Notes: generated by a model from the letters alone, not told the origin. A stretch of DNA of 64,000 nucleotides from Antedon mediterranea (GCF_964355755.1 NC_092675.1:20226912-20290911), one strand, 5' to 3'; positions 17,909-39,157 are shown, counted from the stretch's first letter. Made by a program: numbers and translations.

Positions 17909-17984
17909 CTTGGTGGCGTAACGGGTAATACTCCGTTTTGAGTGCTATCGGCTGGGGTTCGAACCTCGTCGGATATTTTTTTTT
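17909..17984 (+). repeat. tRNA-like module, family 2, rightward, with T-run terminator (unit A)
   Basis: TGGTGGCGTAACGGG fits a Pol III A box and GGGGTTCGAACCTCG a B box. Spacing is tRNA-like and a run of nine or ten T follows. It diverges from the leftward module across about 100 bp containing TATAAATAG and TTACGTAA motifs. Confidence 0.5.
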
Positions 17985-19166
17985 AATGAATATTGGTTTT
18001 TTTTTAAAGAGAGATAAATAATAATAATAATATATAACACAATTAGAAACTCCAAAAAACAACAATTTAACTAATATCTTTTCTCTAACACATAAGTTTA
18101 AAACTAAAAAACAAGTAAAAAATAGATTATATAAATTATTTTAAAAATATCCTAATATGTCATTAATAAAAGAATTTACAAAGAACCTTCAACCAATAAT
18201 AGTTTAAATTGACGTTAAATAAAGCACCGTCCGTATACACTTGTTGATGTGTATAAACGCACACCGTCACTGCGTACGTATACGCCTATGAATGACAGCC
18301 TCGTTATGAAGACGTGTCACATGACAAACGTCTTCAAATATTCACAAACATTCCACCAATCAACTTAGTGACTTATTTCTATTTTATATTACTGTGCTCC
18401 ACTGTTGCTAAATTTGGTCCACTGAACCAGTTACCGTAGTACTATTTCTATTTCTATTTCGGAAGTAAATAAAGGCATAAATGGCGCTCCGTAGAAGTAG
18501 AGAATGTTCGATCGTCGAAATGACACTCTGAATATACCTCCACATTTTGGGGATTTGGCATTATTTTTCCCAATCTGGCATTATTGAGACAGGCTACAGA
18601 GTACAGCATAATTTAAATTATCAACGCTGACCAAAGAAGGAAGGATATTGACATTATCAATGACAATTTTATCCATCTTTAAATAAAATTACCAGGATTG
18701 GTGACATTTATAGAAACTTGCGTCGTCAACTCAGAGACTATAGTCATTCATTTTCCGTCCGGGTACGACGGTAAGTAAGGCCACTTGTGGCATCATGCAT
18801 GATGGAGTAATCTTCACTCCATGCTTGTGCTGGTATACTCGCTGCATCCTGCTAACAGGCGATGTGAAAATTGTACTCCCGTCCAATAACGACAATGGCC
18901 TTTATTTATTCGCGCGTTATTTATTACCGTTCTGCATTTTATGGCATTATCAATCAATCAACTTATCAATCAATATTGAAACACTAGTTATAGTTTATTA
19001 ATTTACAAAATTGAAAAGCAAAAGTGAACTTTTATTTATCTTTATATCCCCTGAATAATTATGCATATAAGAGCCCATGTTTGCGAGGAAAAAAAAGTAT
19101 AAAATACACCACTAAACAATGTGTCCACATATACTTAGATATTAAAAATCATAATCAATCAAGCCA
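17985..19166. other. AT-rich 3' flank of unit A, no gene seen
   Basis: Homologous to the ends of units B and C. It includes a hairpin-like ATGGAGT...ACTCCAT (about 18801-18822), present in every unit, and TTTGGCATTATTTTTCCC. No coding or RNA gene is supported. Confidence 0.5.
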
Positions 19167-20344
19167 TCAAAATATAACCAAGCCTCACCAGTAAAAATTG
19201 AAAATTATACAAAATGGGATATTATGGATATATATATATATCGTATCCAGATATTCACCCCCTGGACATTTAGCCCCCGTAAAACTACCCCCGGACAACC
19301 ACCACCTGGACAACTACCCCCTTAGGACAACTACCCCTTTAGGACAACTACCCCCTGGACAAATATCCCCGGACAACTACCCGCTTAGGACAACAACCCC
19401 CTTAGGACAACTACCCCCTGGACAACTTTCCCCGGACAATTACCCCCTAGGAACAATTACCCCCTAGGAACAATTAACCCCACCGGGTAATTACCCCGCG
19501 GACAACTACCTCTGACACAATACTCCCCGTAGGACAACTACCTCCTGGACCTGGACAATACTCCGAGGGCAAATAATCTTTTAGCACAACTACCTCCGTA
19601 GGAAAACTAACCCCTGGACAACTACCACCCAGACAACTATCCCTTTAGAACAACTAACCCCCGGACTGACAACTACCACCACCCAACATTCTGGATGTTT
19701 TTGGATTGCTTGAAAAGGGAACAGGCAATGAACGAAGTTGTGATCGGGTAAGCCCAAGCTGGTGCGCCACCTCCGGCGCAACGCAGAGCGTACAGACAAA
19801 CCAATCAACGTATTCTAAGGCTAGTAGAAGGCTATGGCGGTAGAGACACTTTAGATTTTTTAAGGGGTGTCTTCCATAACCTGCATTATGGTAGTTAGTA
19901 GCCTTCAACATACCTTTTTATACTTTGTTTTTAAGTCAGTATAATTTTGATTGTCAAAATACTTTTCGCACTTGGTATCAACAAAAAAAGTCCCGAAAAT
20001 GGGATCATCTGGATTATTAACTCTAATGAAACTTAGTCTTTAAATATGGCTGGAAATATCATATTTGACATTTTGACCTTTTTATTCTTTCTATGTCTGT
20101 AGGAATTTAATGTTGGTCTCATATTGTTCAAAATATCAATGTTTCTATGTACTTCAATGAAAATGTTTCATAAAAAATGACATGAAATGCTACCTTTGAT
20201 TGTTGACATAATTTTTGCGTCAGGACAATGCTTCGATGACCACTGGTCTTAAAAGAATTAATTTTTGTCTCAAATTTGTCATGTATGTATTTTTGTACAC
20301 TTGATGAATAATATCACTTTTGATATTTGACCTCAATGTTCACT

Positions 20345-20545
20345 CACCGAATAAACGGCGATCTTTAAATAAATTCCTCTCAAATAAACGGTGACCATGT
20401 CACTCCCATGAAACATCATATGGAATAATCGGCATCTATTTCCATTAGATTATACCCCTCCCATCGAATAAACAACTTTCTTCCAATAAATGTCCACCTA
20501 AAAACCACCTGAACAATAAACAGCCCAGGCCGTTTTTTCAATAAA
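20345..20545. repeat. Degenerate AATAAACG motif array
   Basis: Inside the foldback-like element, AATAAACGGCG, AATAAACGGTG, AATAATCGGC, AATAAACAAC, AATAAATGTCC, AATAAACAGCC and AATAAATACGG recur every 20-45 bases. It is probably a degenerate tandem repeat. Confidence 0.45.
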
Positions 20546-20657
20546 TACGGTACTTTAAATCTAGCACATCTAGGGTCTAGCGTGCTGTTAAACAGAATAA
20601 TCGGTTAAAAACGGGTGTTTCGAAACTAGAGACCCGAGACCAGAGACCACAGACCCA

Positions 20658-20818
20658 CTACGAAAAGGGAGACCTAAATATACGAAAAGGGAGACCCACG
20701 TACGAAAAGGGAGACCCCACTATACGAAAAGGGAGACCCTAATATACGAAAAAGGAGACCTAAATATACGAAAAGGGAGACCCAAATATACGAAAAGGGA
20801 GACCCAAATATACAAAAT
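20658..20818. repeat. Short tandem repeat, TACGAAAAGGGAGACC unit
   Basis: About eight copies of a 19-21-bp unit (TATACGAAAAGGGAGACCCAA with variants) directly precede the right arm of the foldback-like element. Confidence 0.75.
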
Positions 20819-21518
20819 GGAGTAGTTGTCCTGGGGGTATTTGTCCTGGGGGTATTTGTCCAGGGGGTAGTTGTCCTAAGGGAGGGGGTGTTGTCCGGGG
20901 GGTAGTTGAACCGGGGGTAGTTGACCGGGGGTAGTTATCCTAAGGGGGTAGTTATCCTAAGGTAGTTGAACCGGGGGTAGTTGAACCGGGGGAGTTATCC
21001 GGGGGGTTGTTGTCCTAAGGGGGTAGTTGTCGTCCTAAGGGGGTAGTTGTCCTAAGGGCGTAGTTGTCCGGGGAGTAGTTGTCCTGGGGTAGTTGTCCTA
21101 AGGGGGTAGTTGTCCGGGTGGTAAACATCGGGGGATAACTGTCTAGGGGGTAGGTGTCCTAGAACCATATATATATATATGAAAATGTTGTTGAAAAGTG
21201 ATATTGTACTTTGAATCTTGGTGCCAACCTAATTATAGCTTTAACATTAATAAATACTGTAGGCCTATTGTATAACTTTAAAAAAGAAATCACAGATATA
21301 TAGGAAATAATGTTTCTTTGAAGGAATAAAATGTATAGGCCTATACTTGATGTCAAACTTTCCAGACGGGTATATCGCTTTAAGCGATGCATGCGCATCA
21401 ACCAAAGACGAGGTTGAAACATCAGATTCTCTTATGTATAAAGAAATGTCTTATCACTGTTCATTCAAAACAGAGATACTCAAACACATTTATTTATTTT
21501 ATTTGTTCTTTCTTTAAA

Positions 21519-22134
21519 GCCCCCTTCCCTACGTTTTTTAGATCTAATTTAAGATCACAAACTATATTTAATGTAAAAATAATACTATATGGTCCTATTG
21601 CGATAACTTTGTCTTTAAAAGGTTTAAAATGTGAAAAATAAGTCGATTCTAATAATTATAGCGGCCCGCTATAAATCCCAAAATGCATTGCGCGCGGATT
21701 GATATTTTTGTTTTTCACCTGTAATTCGCCCACTTTTCGATCGATCGTGAGGCCAAAACAAATGGAAGACTCCTAACTTTTCAGCAAAAATACCGGGTTT
21801 TCCCCAATTTGTATCAACGGAGTCTGGCAAAAATAGAAAGACAATTAATGCAGCAACTATACAACGTCAGGCTAGGTATATAGCTAGCGTACGATGTTCG
21901 TACGTTACCGATGTTTACCAGCTAGGCCTACAGAACTAAGGCTAGGCTAGGCCTAAGACCGTCCACGAGAGGTCGATCGCCGCGAGCTACTTAGGTAGTG
22001 CATTGTTTCTCACTTTTTATCATAATTTACCATAAAACGTACATTTAAGACAAGGAATGACATGGTTTAATGTTTTTAAAGTGATATATATGTATTATTT
22101 TCCAAAAAACGTCCAAAATTGCAGGGAAGGGGTC
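21519..22134. mobile_element. 616-bp MITE with TTTAAA target duplication
   Basis: Unit B only. The TIRs are GCCCCCTTCCCTAC and, reversed, GACCCCTTCCCTGC. TTTAAA flanks it at 21513-21518 and 22135-22140; units A and C have one TTTAAA at this point. The match could be extended to 8 bp (TCTTTAAA) if the TIR start is shifted. Non-coding. Confidence 0.75.
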
Positions 22135-22140
22135 TTTAAA

Positions 22141-23015
22141 CTGAAATACACTTTCAATACAAATGTACTGATTTCCAAAGTGGTTCAGTAAACATATTTA
22201 CAACAAAAATAAAATATAAAAGAAAAACAAAAAGAAAGAAAACCGATATAAAACTATTTACAATTGTGAAGGCAAAAGGTTAATACATATATGTTTTCTA
22301 TAGTGAAGATTTAAAAGTTGCCAAAGACATATTATGGAGTTCTGATTTTATGTTATTTGGTAGAGAATTCCATAGTTTAGTTGATCTATAAACAAAAGTT
22401 CTTTTAGCCTGAGAGTTATTCCATGAAGTCATTATTACACATATACCCAAGCACAATATCTATGTATTTTCCACTCTGTCTGATCTAATTAATACCCCTT
22501 TTTTTTACACTGCCAAGCTATGTGAAAGTGTTCTCTTCCTTTTATTATTGATATTGTATAGTTTTCCAGTTTTAATTTTTGTTTTAGTCATAGTCAATTG
22601 ACTATGTTTTAGTGTAGTGTAATATGAGGTTCTACAGCTATATTAAATATGCAAGGTCTTGTACTCACCTCATAAATATTGGGCATAGGTATGTAAACAA
22701 AGACAGATATCATGTATCAAGTTATCTTAATCTCTACAATTCACTTCTATTATAACATCAGTGCTATGAACATCATAGTCTTTTCTGCAGAGTTTCTTTA
22801 AAATTAACATTACCAAAACTCAATTTTGTAATTTGTTAACTGTAGTGTAAGTAAAAATCAATATTACAATTTTCTTGTTATACAATTATGATTTAACCAT
22901 GTAGGTTTATGTAATGATTTAGTTTGTATTATTAACATACAGAACAGCATGTACAGTGTCACAAACACAATGTAATGGTGTGGCCAATCAGATTATAAGG
23001 GACATAAATTATTTT
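22141..23015. other. AT-rich 5' flank of unit B, no gene seen
   Basis: Counterpart of 463-1316 in unit A. It contains GGCCAATCAG just before the minisatellite, a CCAAT box shared with unit C and lost in unit A. No gene is supported. Confidence 0.5.
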
Positions 23016-23180
23016 GGACTAGTAGGTTAGGACTAGTAGGTTAGGACTAGTAGGTTAGGACTAGTAGGTTAGGACTAGTAGGTTAGGACTAGTAGGTTAG
23101 GACTAGTAGGTTAGGACTAGTAGGTTAGGACTAGTAGGTTAGGACTAGTAGGTTAGGACTAGTAGGTTAGGACTAGTAGT
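23016..23180. repeat. 14-bp minisatellite, about 12 copies (unit B)
   Basis: Perfect GGACTAGTAGGTTA repeats followed by the same TTGAACCTGA flank as in A and C. Confidence 0.9.
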
Positions 23181-23514
23181 TGAACCTGAATGAATGGCAT
23201 ACTGTTACAGTGTTTTGTATAATTATTTTAGTAGGGAGAACCGGTACCTCATTAACAGTCAATGTATAAGGGTTGCAGTGTTGCGTATGTCTTTATACTT
23301 TCCGTTAATAATAATTAAACAATTATCTAATCAAACTTCGTAATCTAGTAATATAATAAAGCTCAATATAAAGTAACAAATGTCAAGAATAAGTAAACGA
23401 CAGAAAATAAATATTCCTTTGCTTTATAATTAATCAGTACATAAGTTCACAATACGCAAGTACATAAGTTCGTTCCAGGTTGACTTGATGCGGAATACAT
23501 TGCGCATCACTTAG

Positions 23515-23690
23515 GGGCCTTTCACACCTGTTCTGGCATGGTTCTGGTTCGGCGAATCGAACGGCAATGTTTCGTTTTCACTATGCTCCACATGGCTATG
23601 CGCCAATCGATATGCGCATGGCCGCGTAAAAATGAAACATTGGCTTTGCCAGCGCCAGACTGGAACCGTGCAGACGGGCCCTTTACCCGT
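23515..23690. mobile_element. Palindromic MITE-like element upstream of gene B
   Basis: Paralog of the element at 3881-4060, with the same inverted arms and the same overlapping minus-strand open frame (23511-23759). Confidence 0.5.
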
Positions 23691-23932
23691 GTGGTTCAGC
23701 GACCGGGTTGACTTTTTACGTTGTTTAAACCGGCCTGAATTTCTGCGTCCCAGGTACAATTCGGGTTACTTAATTCTGGATCAACTTGATTTGAGTTGTT
23801 ATTTGTCCTAGACTCCTACTGTAAATTCAAACTATACTTTCAAATGATGTTTTTATTTACGATATAATTTTGTACACAATTTTAATTTCAGTGATTTTTT
23901 TTATGAATGGTGGGTAATTTCTTTTTTTTCAG

Positions 23933-24014
23933 TGACTTCTTGAAAGTGTACCAATACCCAGCGGTGGAAAACCGGGGCAAGTCAGGCTTACAGTACTTAT
24001 GCCATCTGTGAATA
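23933..24014 (+). promoter_or_regulatory. 3' splice acceptor and 5' UTR exon of zinc-finger gene B
   Basis: CTTTTTTTTCAG ends at 23932. The following 82 bases match those before genes A and C and end in TGAATAATG, with the TGA in frame. Confidence 0.55.
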
Positions 24015-33283
<9,269 letters not shown>

Positions 33284-33614
33284 ACATTGTGGGATGGAAT
33301 TGTTCATTGATAATTAAGTTTTGTGATCTTTTTTCTCTTTAATTGTTTTATATTTTCAATATCATTGAATATTATAGTATAGGCCTAACTAATATATCTT
33401 ATCAGCTCTGTCTACACTATCAAACGTTATGAGACTAAAACGTGTAGACATAGCTTTAGAGAACTTTTTTGTAATTGTTTTTTTTTCTTTTGATGTTTTA
33501 TTTTCTGTTTAAAAATAAGTTTTTTGAGCTGTGATCGTTAAAATTTTATATTTGTTGCATATTTTATATATGTTTGTTGAATTCAACATAAAGATATTGT
33601 ATGATGTGTTTATG

Positions 33615-33620
33615 AATAAA
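33615..33620 (+). terminator. AATAAA polyadenylation signal, gene B
   Basis: Equivalent to 12310 (A) and 57381 (C), about 330 bases after the terminal TAA at 33281-33283. Confidence 0.6.
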
Positions 33621-33649
33621 TATACAGTACCTTGAATTATTATATTGTG

Positions 33650-33845
33650 GGGTTTTCTCGATATACCTTCATCCTTCAAATCTTTTAGGAAAAAAAAGCA
33701 CCATTATTATAAAGAAGGTCATCTATTTTTATTTTGTGAATATTCTGTGAGACTCCACTAAAAAACCATGTTTTGTGGTATATGTTGTCATTGTACGTAC
33801 GGTAAGTTAAGCTGAGCTTTTTCTCCATGATTACTTTAAGTATGC
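33650..33845. repeat. Dispersed repeat segment downstream of gene B
   Basis: Paralog of 12343-12545, related to the interior of the TIR element at 44733-46354. Confidence 0.55.
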
Positions 33846-34205
33846 GAACTCAACCAATCCAAGTCTTGAAATTTAAGAAATTATTGTAAGATATGTAGTA
33901 ACACTTTTTAAAAACTTTTTGGAAATTATTTATTACAATTGCATATGTATTTAAACAAATAGAGAGACTAGGCATCGGAATCTTAACACATTTCTATTTA
34001 TATTTCTGACATAACTTAAGTATTCCTAAAATTGAGGGTGCCAAAAATAAAATTTAGGAGATTGAAAGGAAGCGGGAAGCCACAAACAAAAACAAAATTA
34101 TGGTGTGCTCCCTAGCACGATATGGTTATCTGTGGTACCACGACATCAAATGCTTTGATGTTATCGCCTTATGATGTGTGGTGGAAAGGGGGACGTTTAA
34201 ATCTG

Positions 34206-34304
34206 TGAACCCTAAACACAGAAGCTCGCATAGCTTTAACTCTATTCCACCGACCGACAAGGGATCGATTCAACACGACGCTCTGCCGACTGAGCTATCC
34301 GGCC
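34206..34304 (-). repeat. tRNA-like module, family 1, leftward (unit B)
   Basis: Same GGCCGGATAGCTCAGTCGGC head as in unit A, reversed at 34285-34304. Confidence 0.5.
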
Positions 34305-34418
34305 CTCTGGTTTATCGCAAGGCTAAAACTAGATTCGTTTCTTCAAAATTACGTCATGAATATGCAAATTTATGACGTATAAGACTATACTATCGTCACC
34401 CTTTATTACTCATGTACA

Positions 34419-34510
34419 TTGTTGCATAACAGATAGTGCTCTAGTAACTATCGTTTGAATTCTCTCAACTCTAATAGCTGGGGTTTAACGACTCTCTACG
34501 GATTTTTTTT
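34419..34510 (+). repeat. tRNA-like module, family 1, rightward (unit B)
   Basis: Paralog of 13115-13206. The B-box-like part has changed to GGGGTTTAACGACTC, and an eight-T run follows. Confidence 0.4.
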
Positions 34511-37065
34511 AAAAATAAATATAAATTGTTTTTCTTTTATTTTGAAGGAGAGATATTTAGAGAGTCAAATTAATTTAGGATAATCACAACGATATATTTA
34601 GTGTAGACAACACAATAAAACATTCTTAATATCAGGTAAAAAATAATACTGTTTCTTAATTGCTGTCCTAATGCAAATAAACACATAATAATAATTACAT
34701 ACACCCTGTATATTAGTACTTTAAATATCGATAGGCTTTTTCAGTTGTTGAGGCATACTGTACATTCTGGAAACTTAATTATAAAAATATTTTTTTAAAC
34801 ACATTTATTATAAATTTTTTCAATACACGCCCTTATATTGGAAGGTATGCTTGGTTGAATTAATTTGAAAAATCATTTTAAAAATAGGCCACGTACAAAA
34901 TTATAACATTACATAAACTCATTACAAAAATACATTTATAGAAAATATTCAAAATAGCCTATAAGGAAGATTAGGAGCTTTTTTCCGTTAGGGTCCTTTC
35001 ATGTGACTTATCAGGATTTAATCCAAATAATAACAATCTTTGTGAAATCGTTCGTTTATTCTTAAAGAGATGGATATATTGTTTACTGTAATATTTCTGA
35101 ATACGCAAACATGAATAGTAGCAGCAAGTACTTGGGTAACATATGGTAAGAAATGATTGTTTTAAGAAAAAAAAAAGCGGGGGGGAAGTTAAAAAAGTAT
35201 AAAGCACACATGCAGTGTGGGTTTTTTGTTCGAATTTAATCTAAAAAACAAATACGTAGTAATAAATAATGTAATTAAAACTACGTCACTTGTGTAGTGG
35301 CGTGGACGAATGTAAAAATAGGAAAGTTTGCACTTTGTTCGTTACACAAACTTATACATTTTGCGCATCCACCACGATTAAAAAACGGAATTGCACTGGG
35401 AAGGGTTTTAATACTATACATCTAAATGAATTAATTATCTGCCATCTTTGATCCAATCTAAATTTTCCACTCTTTTAGCTGTTCGTTTTACAAATAGTAC
35501 ATATTTTTTGCTATCACACGCGCCAATACCATCGGGGTATCATAAGGGAAGCTCAGTTTAACTACATTTGGGCGATCTACCTATAGTAAATCAATGTAGA
35601 CCTATGGATGACATTTTTCCGAAAGAAATTGATATAGGCTACCACGGTACTCGCATCTGGTGTAATATGCCTATTGCGACATTCAGACGGCTTTTTACTA
35701 TATTGGATAAATGGAACGTGTTTTATATAAAGCACTGATCATTTCTTCGTCGTCTAAGTTTGTAAAGGGGTTCTGAAGTGGTGTACATGGGTTCTCAAGT
35801 GGTTAACAGGTAGCTGTCCCTGCTCAACGCAGAATTGCGACACACCGCAACATCATCACTAGATTGGATTGTCTTAAAGGGTAATTCCGGGCATTTTTTT
35901 AAGGGGGGATTATTTCACGACGATGCGCGTTGTTCTTTACCGCTGACGAATAATAAAGTGGGGTTATTTAAAGTTTATATTTTATAAATTTTATCCCTGG
36001 AGTTACTTTAATTTTAATGCTTTTGTGAACGTCTTTCATCGTAGCCTTTGCATTTTATATTTTTACATCAACCCAACCCCTTCCCCCGCAAAACCCACGA
36101 ATTTCCGATGTAACTAGCTAGTCGCAATAAATATTTGTTATTATTAATGCTGCGAAGTATCCGGTGTAATGCACTCGCGGTATCTTCTTCTCTCGAGTCG
36201 ATAGGCCCTAGGGTTAATTTTTAAAACTGCTAAATCGACAACGAAACTCCACTAAATACATGATATTTAGCAAGTGCCTGGGGAAATTATGATCAATTCT
36301 GCAGTGTTTTCTATTCCTTTAGTTAATTTATAGAGAAAGACACTTTATCTCACAAAAGCCGACTTTTCAACACATTCACGTAAACTTAAAACGGTTAAAG
36401 AAAACTCATTTCCGTGGCCAGCAGGGTGTGTCAAACTTGTAGAATAGGCTTAGAATATTATGCTTAATGATGCGTTTTAATATTTGACTTGTACTGAATA
36501 TTCGTCGTCTAATAGAAAATAATTCGATTCTCAAACAAAATCCGTACGTGAACACGGACCACCACGACACTTAATTTTAGCGGTGGTGGTCTCTAGTCGA
36601 CACTCTAACATTTTGGCAAGTAGAATTTAAAATACACTGAATCTTTAGTGCGAACAAAATAAAGAAACGGCCTCTATATTCTTGTCATCTAACTTGTCTT
36701 CATCAGTGATAGTGGTTACCTTGATTCTGCTTACCTATGTTGACGTTACTTGAATATTCATCAAGTACAACATTGGTCCTATTGTAATATAATATAATAA
36801 TATAACATAACAATTTATATAGCGCACTTATCCACTAAAAGTGCTCAAGACGCTATTACAATTGAAGTGAATATGCCCAGAAAATGTAGCAAGAGAAAAC
36901 CGACGTCACAGTAGAACCCCACGAGGACTAAAATCTAGGCCAAATTTCAGGGGTAGCAAGCGTGTCTAAAAATCTGAATGATCATGCAGCACATTATGTT
37001 TTACAATTACGACGAATAAATTCAAAGTTAGACGATGTATTCCTAGTCCGCAAGTCATATAACTC
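34511..37065. other. Conserved non-coding flank (unit B)
   Basis: Counterpart of 14569-17054. It runs from AATCACAACGATATATTT, the empty site for the composite insertion of unit A. No gene is supported. Confidence 0.5.
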
Positions 37066-37204
37066 GGTTCCTATTTTTGGACGTAAGCGCACCGCCAGTA
37101 ATTTGACCAATCACGTCGCGATGGATCATCCGAATTGTCGCTTGTGATTGGTCAATTCACAATCCCGTTACGCCTATGTCACACCTTGCGTTCAAATAGG
37201 AACT
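37066..37204. repeat. Inverted repeat with paired CCAAT boxes (unit B)
   Basis: Same structure as 17055-17192, with few substitutions; both CCAAT boxes are intact. Confidence 0.55.
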
Positions 37205-37784
37205 AAGCTTGTACGGTACTTATTTGTAAAGTTTTTTTTGTGTATTTATTCCGCATTGCTGTTCGCCTTAAAATGTTGTTCGATCATCTGCGATATGCAC
37301 AATATCATAATGGCATCAAATTTATGAATGTGATCGAGTGGGTATACTGTAGGCCTACCAGTGAGTCTTTTTTTTAAACCATAGACCTACATTTCTTCTT
37401 TTTTTCTTCTTCGCCGTTTTAACTTAATTGAAACAGACTAAAGCTATAACTATGAAATTAATTAATGATAAAATTATCGAACTGAAAAACAGAATTAATA
37501 TTCTTGTAGGCCTCCATACTGTTGCATTTGTTGATACACATAAAACGAAGTAACGTTTCCAAAAAACATGACATTAACGTATTGGAAATGGAAAAACACA
37601 CCTATTAAAAGTTTTATTCAAAGTGTATTGTCCACTAGGCAAATGTTTTATTTCGCGAGAACGCAATGCGTATAAATATTTTCATCTATTGTGCTTTTTG
37701 ACACGAAAAAATGACATACCGACGTACCTAACATCAGAGTTCATAGGATGTTCGATTCGCGGAAATATATCGCTTTGTGAAAAA

Positions 37785-37840
37785 CGAACCCCCGACATAC
37801 GTGTGTTAACACGACGCTCAGACGACTGAGCTAAATTACT
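37785..37840 (-). repeat. tRNA-like module, family 2, leftward (unit B)
   Basis: Paralog of 17752-17808. The spacer to the rightward partner is about 41 bp shorter than in A and C (the stretch with ATTTATGACGTAATG is missing). Confidence 0.5.
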
Positions 37841-37904
37841 GATCATTTTATCAATTACGTAATACACGTATAAATAGACTTTTATCAGCTTTTCAGTCAT
37901 GTAC

Positions 37905-37980
37905 TTGGTGGCGTAACGGGTAATGCTCAGTTTTGAGTGCTATCGGCTGGGGTTCGAACCTCGACGGATATTTTTTTTTT
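37905..37980 (+). repeat. tRNA-like module, family 2, rightward (unit B)
   Basis: TGGTGGCGTAACGGG A box, GGGGTTCGAACCTCG B box, then about ten T. Confidence 0.5.
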
Positions 37981-38361
37981 ATGAATATTGGTTTTTTTTT
38001 AAAAGAGAGATAGTGACACTGTATTGTCGAATATGGATGGCACCATACCGGTAGGTATTCAAATATGCTTAATCGATGTAAAAATACTTTTAAAATAATA
38101 ATTCATCAATTCTCATCTTTTTCTTATCTCGTAAAAACTTTTATTACAATTCCTTGGAAGTCATTCTAAGAAATAATACATCACCTGAAACCTGTAATAA
38201 TTGTATAATATAAAATATTACACATTTTCTGTATGTAGTAGGTAGTTTAAGCGTATACACACATTCTCACGATGCCATTGCGTACACATTGTGATGACAG
38301 CCTGGTTATGAAGACGTGTCACATGACAATCACAGTAAAATATTCACAAACCAATCCGATC

Positions 38362-38510
38362 GGCCTACACATTCAATGTCATTTCATTTCATTTCATTTA
38401 TTTATTTCACTTTACAACTATATAAATATACAGTGGAGGAGCCTAAAAGAAAGCAAAGCTTGTGGTGAATAGGCTCCTCAAAACAAAACAAAAATAAAAT
38501 AGAAATAATA
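38362..38510. repeat. Retroposon-like tail with 10-bp stem hairpin
   Basis: (TCATT)n and TTTATTTATTTC, then a perfect hairpin GAGGAGCCTA/TAGGCTCCTC (38436-38445, 38470-38479) and an A-rich end. It is present in C (62188-62310) and absent from A. Its class is uncertain; the TTTATTTATTTC start could be the reversed tail of a LINE. Confidence 0.4.
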
Positions 38511-39025
38511 TATAACACAATTAGAAACTTAAAAAAACAACAATTTAACTAATATCTTTTCTCTAACACATAAGTTTAAAACTAAAAAACAAGTAAAAAA
38601 TAGATTATATAAATTATTTTAAAAATATCCAAATATGTCATTAATAAAAGAATTTACAAAGAACCTTCAACCAATAATAGTTTAAATTGACGTTAAATAA
38701 AGCACCGTCCGTACGTATACACTTGTTGATGTGTATAAACGCACACCGTCACTGCGTACGTATTATTATACGCCTATGAATGACAGCCTCGTTATGAAGA
38801 CGTGTCACATGACAAACGTCTTCAAATATTCACAAACATTCCACCAATCAACTTAGTGACTTATTTCTATTTTATATCACTGTGCTCCACTGGTGCTAAA
38901 TTTGATCCACTGAACCAGTTACCGTAGTACTATTTCTATTTCGGAAGTAAATAAAGGCATAAATGGCGCTCTGTAGAAGTAGAGAATGTTCGATCGTCGA
39001 AATGACACTCTGAATATACCTCCAC

Positions 39026-39157
39026 ATTTTGGGGATTTGGCATTATTTTTCCCAATCTGGCATTAATATTTGAGGCTACAGTACAGCATAATTTAAATTA
39101 TCAACGCTGACCAAAGAAGGAAGGATATTGACATTATCAATGACAATGTTTAAATAT
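39026..39157. repeat. Left copy of a direct repeat flanking the unit B insertion complex
   Basis: CCACATTTTGGGGATTTGGC through GGAAGGATATTGACATTATC recurs at 44155-44330. Units A and C have one copy, so the 5-kb complex between the two is flanked by a local duplication of target sequence. Confidence 0.7.

Larger units (their letters stand above)
19243..21165. mobile_element. Foldback-like element with minisatellite inverted arms
   Basis: Private to unit B, inserted at a TATATA tract that is short in the other units. The left arm (about 19256-19680) is a degenerate array of GGACAACTACCCCCTTA. The right arm (about 20818-21165) is the reverse complement type, GTAGTTGTCCTAAGGGG. Long inverted terminal repeats built of tandem subrepeats are the hallmark of foldback elements. 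The interior shows no recognisable transposase. Confidence 0.65.

Noticed and set aside
17909-17984. A genuine tRNA gene
   Set aside because: A and B boxes and a T-run are present, but I could not form a convincing seven-base-pair acceptor stem or assign an anticodon.
19198-19467. 89-codon proline-rich open frame
   Set aside because: It is a translation of the degenerate GGACAACTACCCCC repeat arm of the foldback-like element.
36962-37147. 61-codon open frame ending NLTNHVAMDHPNCRL, faintly like a BED finger
   Set aside because: It lies over the CCAAT inverted repeat, lacks the Cys pair of a BED or C2H2 finger and is not open from the same start in unit A.
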